Below, one piece after another: positions 7,393 through 14,591 of a DNA stretch of 18,152 bases. How positions within the stretch are numbered: position 1 is the stretch's first letter; each line of letters starts with the position of its first letter. The stretch comes from CAYSHJ01 sp964589725 (GTDB lineage: Bacteria > Planctomycetota > Planctomycetia > Planctomycetales > Planctomycetaceae): the NCBI GenBank assembly GCA_964589725.1, contig CAZPUJ010000385.1, forward strand, positions 1 through 18,152, in the 5' to 3' direction. The position numbers and the translations under genes are program-made. The notes under the pieces are model-generated. The model saw only the letters and a program-made list of their open reading frames with translations, had not been told where the DNA came from and did not search any database.

Positions 7393-7773
7393 CCAACGGC
7401 GTTTCATCGCGTCGTGATGGCGATGGCACCGCGACTCTTCCTGCCGCGCTTGAGCCAATTGTCTCGAGTGCTTGTTCCCTGGACCCTTTCGCTTGGCCTG
7501 CCGCAGGCGTTGTTCTTGTTGTTGGCACGCGGTGATGGTTCCGTAGGCCCGGTTCTCCCGGTACGTTGCGACCTGGCCGACTTCGCGGATCGCGTCCGTC
7601 CCGGTGACCAGCGAGAATCCATCCGTCTGGTCGGTTGCCAAAGGGCATTTCGAGGATTTCCGTAAGGAACTCGAGCGGCATGAACGCGCAGAAATCGAGT
7701 TGCTTCAGGCCGGGGGTGGCGAGAATCTGGGAGTTGGCGACTAGCTCTTTCGAAGTACAAGCGGCGTGCTGCG
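7393..7773 (-). other. Intergenic gap with possible frameshifted reverse-strand gene remnant
   Basis: No intact gene is seen. On the minus strand, codons from about 7761 down to 7630 read SKELVANSQILATPGLKQLD and then FCAFMPLEFLTEILEMPFGN, protein-like with GC-rich third positions. After a one-base frame change near 7635 the minus strand continues DGFSLVTGTDAIREVGQVAT and then YRENRAYGTITACQQQEQRL until about 7410. This pattern suggests a decayed coding sequence, but I do not recognise the family and composition alone could mislead. No promoter or terminator was identified; the dnaJ-like gene at 7774 lacks an obvious Shine-Dalgarno. Confidence 0.35.
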
Positions 7774-8790
7774 ATGGCCACCAAGTTTCAGGATTACTAC
7801 GAAACGCTGGGAGTCGCTCGGATGGCGACGGCGGATGAAATCCGCAAGGCGTACCGCAAGTTGTCGCGACAGCATCATCCGGACCTGAATCCCGGCAACA
7901 AAGCCGCTGAGGAGAAATTCAAGGCGGTGCAAGAAGCCTATGACGTGCTGTCCGATGAGAAGAAGCGGAAGCGATACGATCAGCTCGGCGAACACTGGAA
8001 AGCGGGAGCCGACTTTCAACCGCCGCCCGACTGGGGGCGTGGTGGGCCAGAGCGCGAATTCAGTCCAGAGGATTGGCAAGCCGCGTTCGGCGGAGGCGGC
8101 GGCGAACGGTTCAGCGACTTCTTTCAGACGCTGTTCGGCGGTGGCGTTCCGCGCGGCCAGCAGCGAGCACAAGTTCGCCGTCGAGGCAATGACATCGAAG
8201 CCGAGTTGCCACTGACGTTGGCCGAAGCACATCGTGGTGGCGCGCGCATGGTCTCGGTTCAAGGCTGGGAGCGATGCTCTGATTGCGACGGGATCGGTGT
8301 GGTCGGCCAGCGGTCGTGTGATGCTTGCAGCGCGCGGGGCCAACGCCCTGTAACCAATTCGCTTCAGGTCTCGATTCCCGTGGGGATGCGCGATGGCAAT
8401 GTGCTCCGTTTGAGTGGGCAAGGAGAACCTGGACTCGGTGGCGGCCCGGCGGGCGATTTGTTCGTGCGCATCCGACTGCAACCAGAGGCTTGCTTCGCCA
8501 TCGAAGGTACCGACGATCTGTTGACTGAGCTCCCTGTCGCTCCTTGGGAAGCGGTGCTCGGCGCGAAAGTCCCGCTCGCAACGCTTGACGGCTCGGTCGA
8601 AATGACCGTTCCGGGCGGAAGTCAAACTGGTCAGCGACTGCGGCTGCGAGGCCAAGGACTCAGTCGCCGCGATGGTTCGCGCGGCGACTTGTATGCCCGC
8701 TTGAAAGTCGTGGTTCCGACACACGTCAATGATTCCGAACGAAACTTGTTTCAGCAGCTCGCGGCAGCTTCGCCATTTCGCCCGCGCTGA
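7774..8790 (+). CDS. cbpA: DnaJ/CbpA-type J-domain co-chaperone
   Basis: This 338-residue protein has an N-terminal J domain (residues 7-72, DYYETLGVARMATADEIRKA) with the catalytic HPD at 35-37. A Gly/Phe-rich segment follows (GGGGGERFSDFFQTLFGGG), then two C-terminal substrate-binding barrels (about 140-325, including SIPVGMRDGNVLRLSGQGEP). It should stimulate DnaK ATPase activity and deliver unfolded clients in the cytoplasm. Unusually, it keeps half of a DnaJ zinc region: CSDCDGIG (168-175) and CDACSARG (182-189), where full DnaJ has four CXXC motifs and CbpA none. The next gene, 14 bp downstream, is a CbpM-like modulator, which supports the CbpA assignment. The Shine-Dalgarno is weak. 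Confidence 0.9.
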   Translation: MATKFQDYYETLGVARMATADEIRKAYRKLSRQHHPDLNPGNKAAEEKFKAVQEAYDVLSDEKKRKRYDQLGEHWKAGADFQPPPDWGRGGPEREFSPEDWQAAFGGGGGERFSDFFQTLFGGGVPRGQQRAQVRRRGNDIEAELPLTLAEAHRGGARMVSVQGWERCSDCDGIGVVGQRSCDACSARGQRPVTNSLQVSIPVGMRDGNVLRLSGQGEPGLGGGPAGDLFVRIRLQPEACFAIEGTDDLLTELPVAPWEAVLGAKVPLATLDGSVEMTVPGGSQTGQRLRLRGQGLSRRDGSRGDLYARLKVVVPTHVNDSERNLFQQLAAASPFRPR

Positions 8791-8804
8791 GCCAGGAGGC
8801 CGTC

Positions 8805-9143
8805 ATGTCCCTTCGCCACGACATCATTCCGATTCCCAAAGTGCTGGGAACATTCACGCTAGAGTCGCTCGCCGAGACCACTGGCATGCCGCTGGATTTG
8901 CTGCACCTGCTTGTCGATCACGGCCTAATCGAACCGGTAGCGCGAGACACAATCGAACCGCGATTCGAGGCGGCCTGCGTCATTCGGCTGCGTGTGATTG
9001 GCCGGTTGCGTCGCGATCTGGGCATCAACCTGCCGGGCATCGCCGCCGTATTGGATTTGCTCGATCGGGTGCAATCGCTGCAGCGCGAACTTGATACCTT
9101 GCGATTTCGCACAGTGTCAGACCGTCTTCAAGACCGCCTGTGA
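8805..9143 (+). CDS. cbpM: CbpM-like chaperone modulator (MerR-type fold)
   Basis: A 112-residue protein with a MerR-like helix-turn-helix (TLESLAETTGMPLDLLHLLV, then DHGLIEP) and a C-terminal helix (DLLDRVQSLQRELDTLRFRT) that probably forms a coiled coil. CbpM proteins have this size and layout and inhibit the J-domain of the adjacent CbpA. The strong Shine-Dalgarno AGGAGG at 8794-8799, 5 nt before the ATG, fixes the start. It is 14 bp downstream of the J-domain gene, so the two should be co-transcribed. Its 3' end overlaps by 27 bp the 3' end of the convergent universal stress gene. A MerR-family regulator is the main alternative, but no long effector domain is present. Confidence 0.82.
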   Translation: MSLRHDIIPIPKVLGTFTLESLAETTGMPLDLLHLLVDHGLIEPVARDTIEPRFEAACVIRLRVIGRLRRDLGINLPGIAAVLDLLDRVQSLQRELDTLRFRTVSDRLQDRL

Positions 9144-9614
9144 TTGAACGTGTTGCGTGACTCGGGCGAGCCGATCGGGACGAACAGTCAGCACCGGGCA
9201 TTTGGCATGTTGCACGACTCTCTCGGCGACACTGCCCAGCAGCACATGCGGCAAGCCCGTCCGGCCGTGAGTGCCAATCACGATCAGATCGACTTGAAAC
9301 TCCTGCGCATATTGGACGATCATGTCGTATGACGAGCCAATCCGGACAGCACGGACGACTTTGCCACTCGAGACTCGCCCGGAAGACGGCACTTTCTGGA
9401 TTTCTTCTTCAGCGCTATGCACCACGTCCTCCAGAATTTTTGGGGGAACCAGAAAGGCAACCGCCGTCTGAGGCACCTGCAGAAAGAGGTCGCTGAGCAC
9501 ATGCAACACATGCAATTCGGCTCCGAACAGGTCAGCCAATTGGCAGGCACTCGCCTCGGCGGCCTGACTGTGTTCACTGAAGTCGGTCGGAAAGAGAATG
9601 CGTTGAATTTTCAT
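9117..9614 (-). CDS. Universal stress protein (UspA family)
   Basis: A 165-residue single-domain Usp. It begins MKIQRILFPTDFSEHSQAAE, matching the first beta strand and the conserved Asp of the nucleotide pocket. The ATP-binding signature G-2X-G-9X-G-S is complete (GTHGRTGLPHVLLGSVAERV), and the domain ends with the usual strand CPVLTVRP, so it is expected to be of the ATP-binding type. The plus-strand sequence ACCTC (9621-9625), 6 nt before the ATG, reads GAGGT on the coding strand as the Shine-Dalgarno. It is transcribed towards cbpM, with a 27-bp tail-to-tail overlap. Its upstream region is shared with the ATPase and holds an alcohol dehydrogenase remnant. Such proteins are typically induced by starvation, oxygen limitation or other stress. 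Confidence 0.93.
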   Translation of the reverse strand: MKIQRILFPTDFSEHSQAAEASACQLADLFGAELHVLHVLSDLFLQVPQTAVAFLVPPKILEDVVHSAEEEIQKVPSSGRVSSGKVVRAVRIGSSYDMIVQYAQEFQVDLIVIGTHGRTGLPHVLLGSVAERVVQHAKCPVLTVRPDRLARVTQHVQSQAVLKTV

Positions 9615-9714
9615 CGGAGCACCTCAAAGTCGAATGGGGACTCTCGCCCCTCCGTGGTCAGGCAATAGTACACAACCGAGTGCACCCTTCGCGAACGCCG
9701 TTCCAAGTCCCAGA

Positions 9715-10005
9715 AGTTTTCGAGTGAAAGCAAAGACCTCGCGGCCTTGAAACTTCGCGACCTGAGTGACGATATGTGCAGAGGCTCCGAAACCGTAAAC
9801 GCCCAGCCGGCGCGCGTTCCCGCACAACAGGAGTGAGCGGAATCCGATCAACCCTGCACACAGCAGCGGAGCCGCCTCGCAGAGATTATCTTGTCCGCGT
9901 CTGCAACAACGACAGACTCCGCATGTTCCACCGAGCCACGGCACGCCGACACGGTCGCCGAGTTGAAAGCGTTCGGCACCGCGAGTGCAAGATAGCACGT
10001 CATGG
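9715..10005 (-). pseudogene. Decayed zinc-dependent alcohol dehydrogenase remnant
   Basis: On the minus strand, codons from about 9980 to 9718 read ERFQLGDRVGVPWLGGTCGV followed by CRCCRRGQDNLCE and then directly AAPLLCAGLIGFRSLLLCGN, ARRLGVYGFGASAHIVTQVA, KFQGREVFAFTR. This matches zinc-dependent alcohol dehydrogenases: the structural-zinc Cys cluster (CGVCRCCRRGQDNLC) and the Rossmann motif (GVYGFGASAH). About 30 residues normally between NLC and AAPLLCAG (the GGYAEY part) are missing. The N-terminal catalytic-zinc region and the C-terminal half are absent or unrecognisable. The frame happens to stay open beyond both ends, so no intact enzyme is encoded. Confidence 0.8.
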
Positions 10006-10012
10006 TCTACAC

Positions 10013-10018
10013 AGAGGA
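10013..10018 (+). promoter_or_regulatory. Ribosome-binding site deciding the ATPase start
   Basis: AGAGGA ends 7 nt before ATG 10026. The alternative in-frame ATG at 10002 would add eight residues (MVYTEDVA) that include this site and has no comparable signal. Confidence 0.55.
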
Positions 10019-10025
10019 CGTCGCC

Positions 10026-12857
10026 ATGAGGAGTCCAACGGCTGAACCCCGAGCCTGGTATGTCCTGTCCGGTGATGACGTGGCGCGGGAACTGGTGGTC
10101 AATCTGACTCGAGGACTGGCTGACGAGGAGGTTGTTCAGCGGCAAAAGCAATACGGCTGGAATACGCTCGCCGAAGTTCCGTCCGTGCCGCGTTGGAAAA
10201 AACTGCTCGGTCAGTTCAAAGAGCTTGTGATCTGGATCCTGATCGTCGCCGCGATCATTTCCGGGGCGATGGGCGAATGGGCCGACACGGCAGCGATTCT
10301 GGCCATCGTGTTCGTGAACGGCATCATCGGATTTCTTCAGGAAGAGAAGGCGGGACGCGCGCTCGCGGCGTTGCAAAAGCTCTCGTCGCCGATGGCCAAG
10401 GTGATCCGCGACGACGTGCTGCAGTCGGTGCCCGCTCGCGAGTTGGTGCCGGGTGACCGCATCGAATTGGAAGCAGGAGACAACGTCCCGGCGGACGCGC
10501 GGTTGCTGAGCGGCTTCGGTGTTCGCATTCAGGAAGCCGCATTGACTGGCGAATCGGTCCCCGTGGACAAGGACGCGGAATGTCTTTTGAACGAGAGCGC
10601 GCCGTTGGGGGACCGCCGCAACATGGTTTACATGGGGACAGTGACAGCCGCCGGAAAAGCCAGCGCGATCGTCGTCGCGACCGGCATGGACACAGAACTG
10701 GGGCACATCGCCGGGATGCTGCAACGCTCCGCGCCTGAACAGACGCCGTTGCAGCGACGGCTGGCTGAACTCGGCAAGGTGCTGGTATTCGTCTGCCTGG
10801 TGATCGTGGTCATCATCTTCGCGCTGCAACTGGCGCGGAGCGGCGAGTTGCTGGAGATGTTGTTGATCTCCGTCAGCCTCGCGGTGGCGGCGGTGCCGGA
10901 AGGGCTCCCCGCCGTGGTGACGTTGACGCTTGCGTTGGGCCTGCAACGTATGGTCAAACGGAACGCACTCGTCCGAAAGCTGCCGAGCGTCGAGACGCTC
11001 GGGTCGGTGACGGTGATTTGCTCGGACAAAACGGGAACTCTGACTCGCAACGAAATGACCGTGCGCGAGATTGTGACCGGTGGCGAACGATTTCAAGTGA
11101 CGGGCGGCGGCTACGCGCCGCATGGAGAGTTTTTGAAATGCTGCGAGTCAGAAACTAACCCGAAGCGTCAGCGAGGACGAACGCTTCAAGACGCACCGAA
11201 TTCAGAGTCAATTGGAGCGCCCGCCCTCGCTTACGCTTCGGGTTACATCCCCGCGCAAGACAAACCGGTCAATCCGCGCGACGAACCGGACCTCATTCAA
11301 GTCCTGACGACAGCCGCGCGCTGCAACCACGCGACGGTCAGCCCACGCGGGGATGCAGCCGACTCATGGCAAGTCATCGGCGATCCGACCGAAGGGGCAC
11401 TGGTCGTGGCTGCGCTCAAGGCGGGTATCGAAGGTCGCGACCGCGAGCATCATGTGCTCTACGAGATTCCGTTCGACTCGGAACGCAAGGCGATGTCGGT
11501 CGTGCTGCGTGGACCAGATGGCTCGCAAGTGATGTACTCCAAAGGCGCGCCGGAAGTGATTCTCGCGAAGTGCATCGCCTTGCGGCGTGGCGGACAAGTC
11601 GAGCCGCTCACCGATGACCGCCGCAGCCAGATCATGCGTTGGAATTCCGAAATGTCAGCCCGCGCGTTGCGTGTGCTCGCGCTGGCGTACCGCGATCATT
11701 CGGAAACATTGGGAACCAAATACGACGAAACCGAACTGACCTTCGCGGGCTTGGTCGGCATGATCGACCCACCCCGCGAGGAAGCCAAAGAAGCGGTGCG
11801 CCGGTGTCGCGCGGCCGGCATCCGTCCGGTCATGATTACCGGCGATCATCCGGAAACCGCGCTGGCCATTGCTCGCGAACTGCACATCGCGGGAGATGAT
11901 GATCGGGTCATCACCGGTCAAGAGCTCAACGCCTTGTCGGACGACGACCTCAAGGTCCAAGCGGACCAGATCGCCGTTTATGCCCGCGTCTCTGCCGAAC
12001 ACAAACTGCGAGTCGTCAATGCTTGGAAGCAGCGCGGTCAGATCGTGGCCATGACCGGCGACGGCGTGAATGACGCTCCGGCCGTGAAGGCCGCTGACAT
12101 CGGCATCGCGATGGGCGTTGCCGGGACCGACGTGACCAAAGAGGCGTCCGACATGGTGCTGACGGACGACAATTTCGCGTCGATCGTGAATGCCGTCGAG
12201 GAGGGCCGCGGCATCTTTGACAACATTCAAAAGTTCGTGCATTACCTGCTGTCGTGTAACGCCGGCGAAGTGCTGTTGATGTTCTTCGCCGCGTTGATTG
12301 GCTGGCCGGTCCCGCTCGTGGCGATTCAGATTCTGTGGATCAATCTCGTGACCGACGGCCTTCCAGCGCTGGCCTTGGGAATGGAGCCGCCCGAGCGCGA
12401 CATCATGACCCGTCAGCCACGTCCACCGCACGAGGCCGTCATCACGCGAAAACGCGGGCTGCTCATTTTGTTCCATGGCACGTTGGTCGCAGCTGTAGCC
12501 GCTCTGGGCTTCTGGATGATCTACCAGGGGGACGACACGCATCTGGCTCGTGCCCGGACTGTGACATTCTGCATCACCGCCTTTGCTCAACTCTTCTTCG
12601 CCATCGGCTGCCGTAGCCAGCGCTACACTATGCCCGAACTTGGTCTGTTCTCGAACCTGCACCTATGCGGGGCGATTGTCATCTCCGGCTTACTTCAATT
12701 GAGTGTCGTGACACTCCCGTTCGCTCAGCCGGTGTTCCAGGTCACCACACATCCCTTGCGGGAGTGGCTGCTGGTCTTCCTGCTGGCGCTGACGCCAGTC
12801 ACGATCATCGAAGTCGGCAAGCTTCTGCGAGCCGCCTTGCGAAAAAGAAGTTCCTAA
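10026..12857 (+). CDS. P2A-type cation-transporting ATPase (calcium ATPase family)
   Basis: A 943-residue P-type ATPase with all signatures: actuator TGES (174-177), PEGLPAVVT in M4 (from 291), phosphorylation DKTGTLT (Asp334), nucleotide-domain KGAPE (from 506), P-domain MITGDHPETA, and GDGVNDAPA hinge (from 678). PEGL and the long C-terminal bundle of about six helices place it in the P2A group (SERCA/PacL-like), not the copper P1B group; no CPC or N-terminal metal-binding motif is present. It likely exports Ca2+ or a similar cation across the inner membrane. A palindromic repeat is translated in frame in the nucleotide-binding domain (about residues 378-409, TNPKRQRGRTLQ...LAYASGYI), between GGYAPHGEFL and the helix before ARCNHATV. 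The CusB-like gene begins 26 bp downstream. Confidence 0.95.
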   Translation: MRSPTAEPRAWYVLSGDDVARELVVNLTRGLADEEVVQRQKQYGWNTLAEVPSVPRWKKLLGQFKELVIWILIVAAIISGAMGEWADTAAILAIVFVNGIIGFLQEEKAGRALAALQKLSSPMAKVIRDDVLQSVPARELVPGDRIELEAGDNVPADARLLSGFGVRIQEAALTGESVPVDKDAECLLNESAPLGDRRNMVYMGTVTAAGKASAIVVATGMDTELGHIAGMLQRSAPEQTPLQRRLAELGKVLVFVCLVIVVIIFALQLARSGELLEMLLISVSLAVAAVPEGLPAVVTLTLALGLQRMVKRNALVRKLPSVETLGSVTVICSDKTGTLTRNEMTVREIVTGGERFQVTGGGYAPHGEFLKCCESETNPKRQRGRTLQDAPNSESIGAPALAYASGYIPAQDKPVNPRDEPDLIQVLTTAARCNHATVSPRGDAADSWQVIGDPTEGALVVAALKAGIEGRDREHHVLYEIPFDSERKAMSVVLRGPDGSQVMYSKGAPEVILAKCIALRRGGQVEPLTDDRRSQIMRWNSEMSARALRVLALAYRDHSETLGTKYDETELTFAGLVGMIDPPREEAKEAVRRCRAAGIRPVMITGDHPETALAIARELHIAGDDDRVITGQELNALSDDDLKVQADQIAVYARVSAEHKLRVVNAWKQRGQIVAMTGDGVNDAPAVKAADIGIAMGVAGTDVTKEASDMVLTDDNFASIVNAVEEGRGIFDNIQKFVHYLLSCNAGEVLLMFFAALIGWPVPLVAIQILWINLVTDGLPALALGMEPPERDIMTRQPRPPHEAVITRKRGLLILFHGTLVAAVAALGFWMIYQGDDTHLARARTVTFCITAFAQLFFAIGCRSQRYTMPELGLFSNLHLCGAIVISGLLQLSVVTLPFAQPVFQVTTHPLREWLLVFLLALTPVTIIEVGKLLRAALRKRSS
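11156..11245. repeat. Palindromic element H in frame inside the ATPase gene (taacccgaagcgt type)
   Basis: TAACCCGAAGCGTCAGCGAG (from 11156) is inverted at 11224-11245 (reverse strand TAACCCGAAGCGTAAGCGAG). The element spans 90 bp, exactly 30 codons. It is the same type as intergenic element D (2213-2300), with a different interior. It is translated as NPKRQRG at the left arm and LAYASGY at the right arm. Confidence 0.9.
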
Positions 12858-12883
12858 TCGATGCTCAAGAAAGTGAGGACCGA

Positions 12884-14428
12884 ATGTCCTGGAATCGTCT
12901 ATGGATTCGACTGAGCGTCATGGCGATCACACTGACGGCGGTGGTTGCCGCTGCGATGTTTTGGCCGCGAGAAGATTCGAGGGCATCGTCACAGTCCGAT
13001 GTGTGGACCTGCTCGATGCACCCGCAGATTCGTTTGCCAACAGCCAGACGCTGTCCGATCTGTGGCATGGAATTGATTCCGATCTCGAAGCTGCCGAAGG
13101 CTCGCGATGATCTCGAACAACGCGCTGGACTGGTGACCGAACCCATTCAGCGTCGCGAGCTATTTAAGGAGATTCGCACGGTCGGCAAGCTCGACTACAG
13201 CGAGCGGCAGGTGGCCTATCTCTCCTCGCGGATCAACGGCCGCGTCGATCGGCTGTTTGTGGATTTCACCGGCGTCGAGGTCAAGAAGGGCGATCATCTC
13301 GTGGAGATTTACAGCCCCGAGTTGGTTGTTACGCAGAATGAACTGCTGCTGTCACTCGACGCGGTCGAGAAGGAAAAGCCGTCCTCGCCGTCCACCAAGA
13401 ACTTTGCCCAGTCGCGGCTCGAAGCGTCTCGCACGAAGCTGCGGTTGCTCGGCATCCTCGACGAACAAATCGCCGAGATCGAGTCGTCCAAAAAGCCGAC
13501 CACACACCTGACCATCTTCGCTCCCATCGGCGGCACGGTCATTGAGAAGAACGTCCGCGTCGGCCAGTACCTCAACACCGGCGACCAAGTCTATCGCATC
13601 GCGGACCTCGACCCGATTTGGCTGTACCTCAACATCTACGAGTTCGACGTCGCGTGGGTCCGCTTCGGGCAGACGGTCGAAATTGAGTTGGAGGCGTTTC
13701 CCGGCGAGACATTCACCGGATCGATCATGTTCATCGACCCGTTCCTCGACGACGCGACGCGCACAATCCGCGTCCGCGTGAACATCAAGAATTCTGACCG
13801 CCTGCTCAAACCGCAAATGTTTGCGACGGCCACGGTCCATGTCCGGTTGCGTCCGGATGGCTCGCCGGAGCCGACCGGCCTGGAAGGGATGTTCGTCTGC
13901 CCGATGCACCCCGAAGTGATGCAGCGCGAGTCGGGCAAATGTTCGATCTGCGAGATGCCGCTGGAGAAGGTGCCGGAGCGACGGTCACAAGAGGCGGCGA
14001 GGGGGAGAGGGGGAGAGAGGGAGACCAAGCAGTACGTGGGACATGAAGGCCATGTGGACGCAAGTGCGGGAACGCTGGCGATTCCAGTATCGGCGGTGCT
14101 CGACACCGGCCGGCGACGGATCACATACCGACTGACCGACGACGGCGCGTATGAATTGGTCGAACTCAAACTTGGTCCGCGTGCTCATGCGATGGGTGAG
14201 TCGGGGAAACGGCGCGACTTCTTCGTGGTGCTGCATGGCATCAACGAGGGAGATCGAGTCGTTTCTCAAAGCGGGTTTCTGCTTGACAGTCAGCGGCAGA
14301 TCGAAGGGATGCCGAGCCTGCTGTATCCCGAAGGGCAAGCCGGCACGTCATTGCATTCCGGTCACGGCGAACACGGTGGAGCCAAGTCACCGTCCACAAA
14401 GGAAATGCCGAGTGATCACAGACACTAG
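12884..14428 (+). CDS. cusB: CusB-like RND periplasmic adaptor with two heavy-metal-binding motifs
   Basis: A 514-residue membrane fusion protein. An N-terminal membrane anchor (VMAITLTAVVAAAMFW) precedes a heavy-metal-binding motif, CSMHP...CPICGM (Cys43, His46, Cys57, Cys60). The lipoyl and barrel parts follow (about 105-325) with a coiled-coil hairpin (about 145-205). A second metal motif, CPMHP...CSICEM (339-358), lies after the barrel, followed by an Arg/Glu/Gly-rich stretch (367-381) encoded by purine repeats. The membrane-proximal domain resumes at LAIPVSAVLDTGRRRITYRL. The C-terminus is His-rich. It should link CusA to an outer-membrane channel and deliver Cu(I)/Ag(I). The start at 12884 has GAGG 5 nt upstream; the frame open further upstream overlaps the ATPase and is not used. 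Confidence 0.9.
   Translation: MSWNRLWIRLSVMAITLTAVVAAAMFWPREDSRASSQSDVWTCSMHPQIRLPTARRCPICGMELIPISKLPKARDDLEQRAGLVTEPIQRRELFKEIRTVGKLDYSERQVAYLSSRINGRVDRLFVDFTGVEVKKGDHLVEIYSPELVVTQNELLLSLDAVEKEKPSSPSTKNFAQSRLEASRTKLRLLGILDEQIAEIESSKKPTTHLTIFAPIGGTVIEKNVRVGQYLNTGDQVYRIADLDPIWLYLNIYEFDVAWVRFGQTVEIELEAFPGETFTGSIMFIDPFLDDATRTIRVRVNIKNSDRLLKPQMFATATVHVRLRPDGSPEPTGLEGMFVCPMHPEVMQRESGKCSICEMPLEKVPERRSQEAARGRGGERETKQYVGHEGHVDASAGTLAIPVSAVLDTGRRRITYRLTDDGAYELVELKLGPRAHAMGESGKRRDFFVVLHGINEGDRVVSQSGFLLDSQRQIEGMPSLLYPEGQAGTSLHSGHGEHGGAKSPSTKEMPSDHRH
13998..14024 (+). repeat. Purine-rich GGGGGAGA tract inside the CusB-like gene
   Basis: A run of G and A only (apart from its first C-bearing edge) with repeated GGGGGAGA/GAGAGGGAGA units. 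It encodes the Arg/Gly/Glu-rich stretch ARGRGGERE and resembles one arm of the palindrome at 6114-6140. Confidence 0.55.
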
Positions 14429-14459
14429 CCCACAAGTCTCGTTTGGAATTGTCTTCATC

Positions 14460-14530
14460 CCTTTGCGTGCTTAGCGGCCTTCTGTACCGAGGAGAACAGT
14501 TCGAACAGAAGGCCGCGAAGGTCGTGAAGG
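14460..14530. repeat. Palindromic dispersed element L between cusB and cusA
   Basis: The arm at 14460-14485 (CCTTTGCGTGCTTAGCGGCC...) is inverted at 14505-14530 with 21 of 26 matches. The inner 12 bp, GCGGCCTTCTGT (14474-14485) and ACAGAAGGCCGC (14505-14516), are perfect. It fills part of the 163-bp gap, so the cusB-cusA transcript would carry a stable hairpin. No T-run follows, so termination is unlikely. Confidence 0.8.
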
Positions 14531-14553
14531 GGAACCAAACGATCGTGTTGGTT

Positions 14554-14591
14554 TCGACGACGGCGATGAATCTCGACGACGGCGATGAATC
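14554..14591 (+). repeat. Two perfect 19-bp tandem copies directly before cusA
   Basis: TCGACGACGGCGATGAATC occurs at 14554-14572 and again at 14573-14591, ending immediately before the ATG at 14592. No clear Shine-Dalgarno is visible. ATGs inside the repeats (14566 and 14585) are out of frame with CusA. Confidence 0.9.

Noticed and set aside
7741..8724. 327-codon minus-strand open frame opposite the J-domain gene
   Set aside because: Antisense shadow of a clear DnaJ-like protein, no motif seen.
9624..11123. 499-codon open frame on the minus strand
   Set aside because: Most of it is antisense to the well-supported ATPase and reads as His/Arg/Gln-rich noise. Only its last part (about 9715-10005) matches alcohol dehydrogenase and is reported as a remnant.
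11655..12662. 335-codon minus-strand open frame opposite the ATPase
   Set aside because: Shadow frame; composition typical of antisense and the plus strand carries all P-type ATPase motifs.
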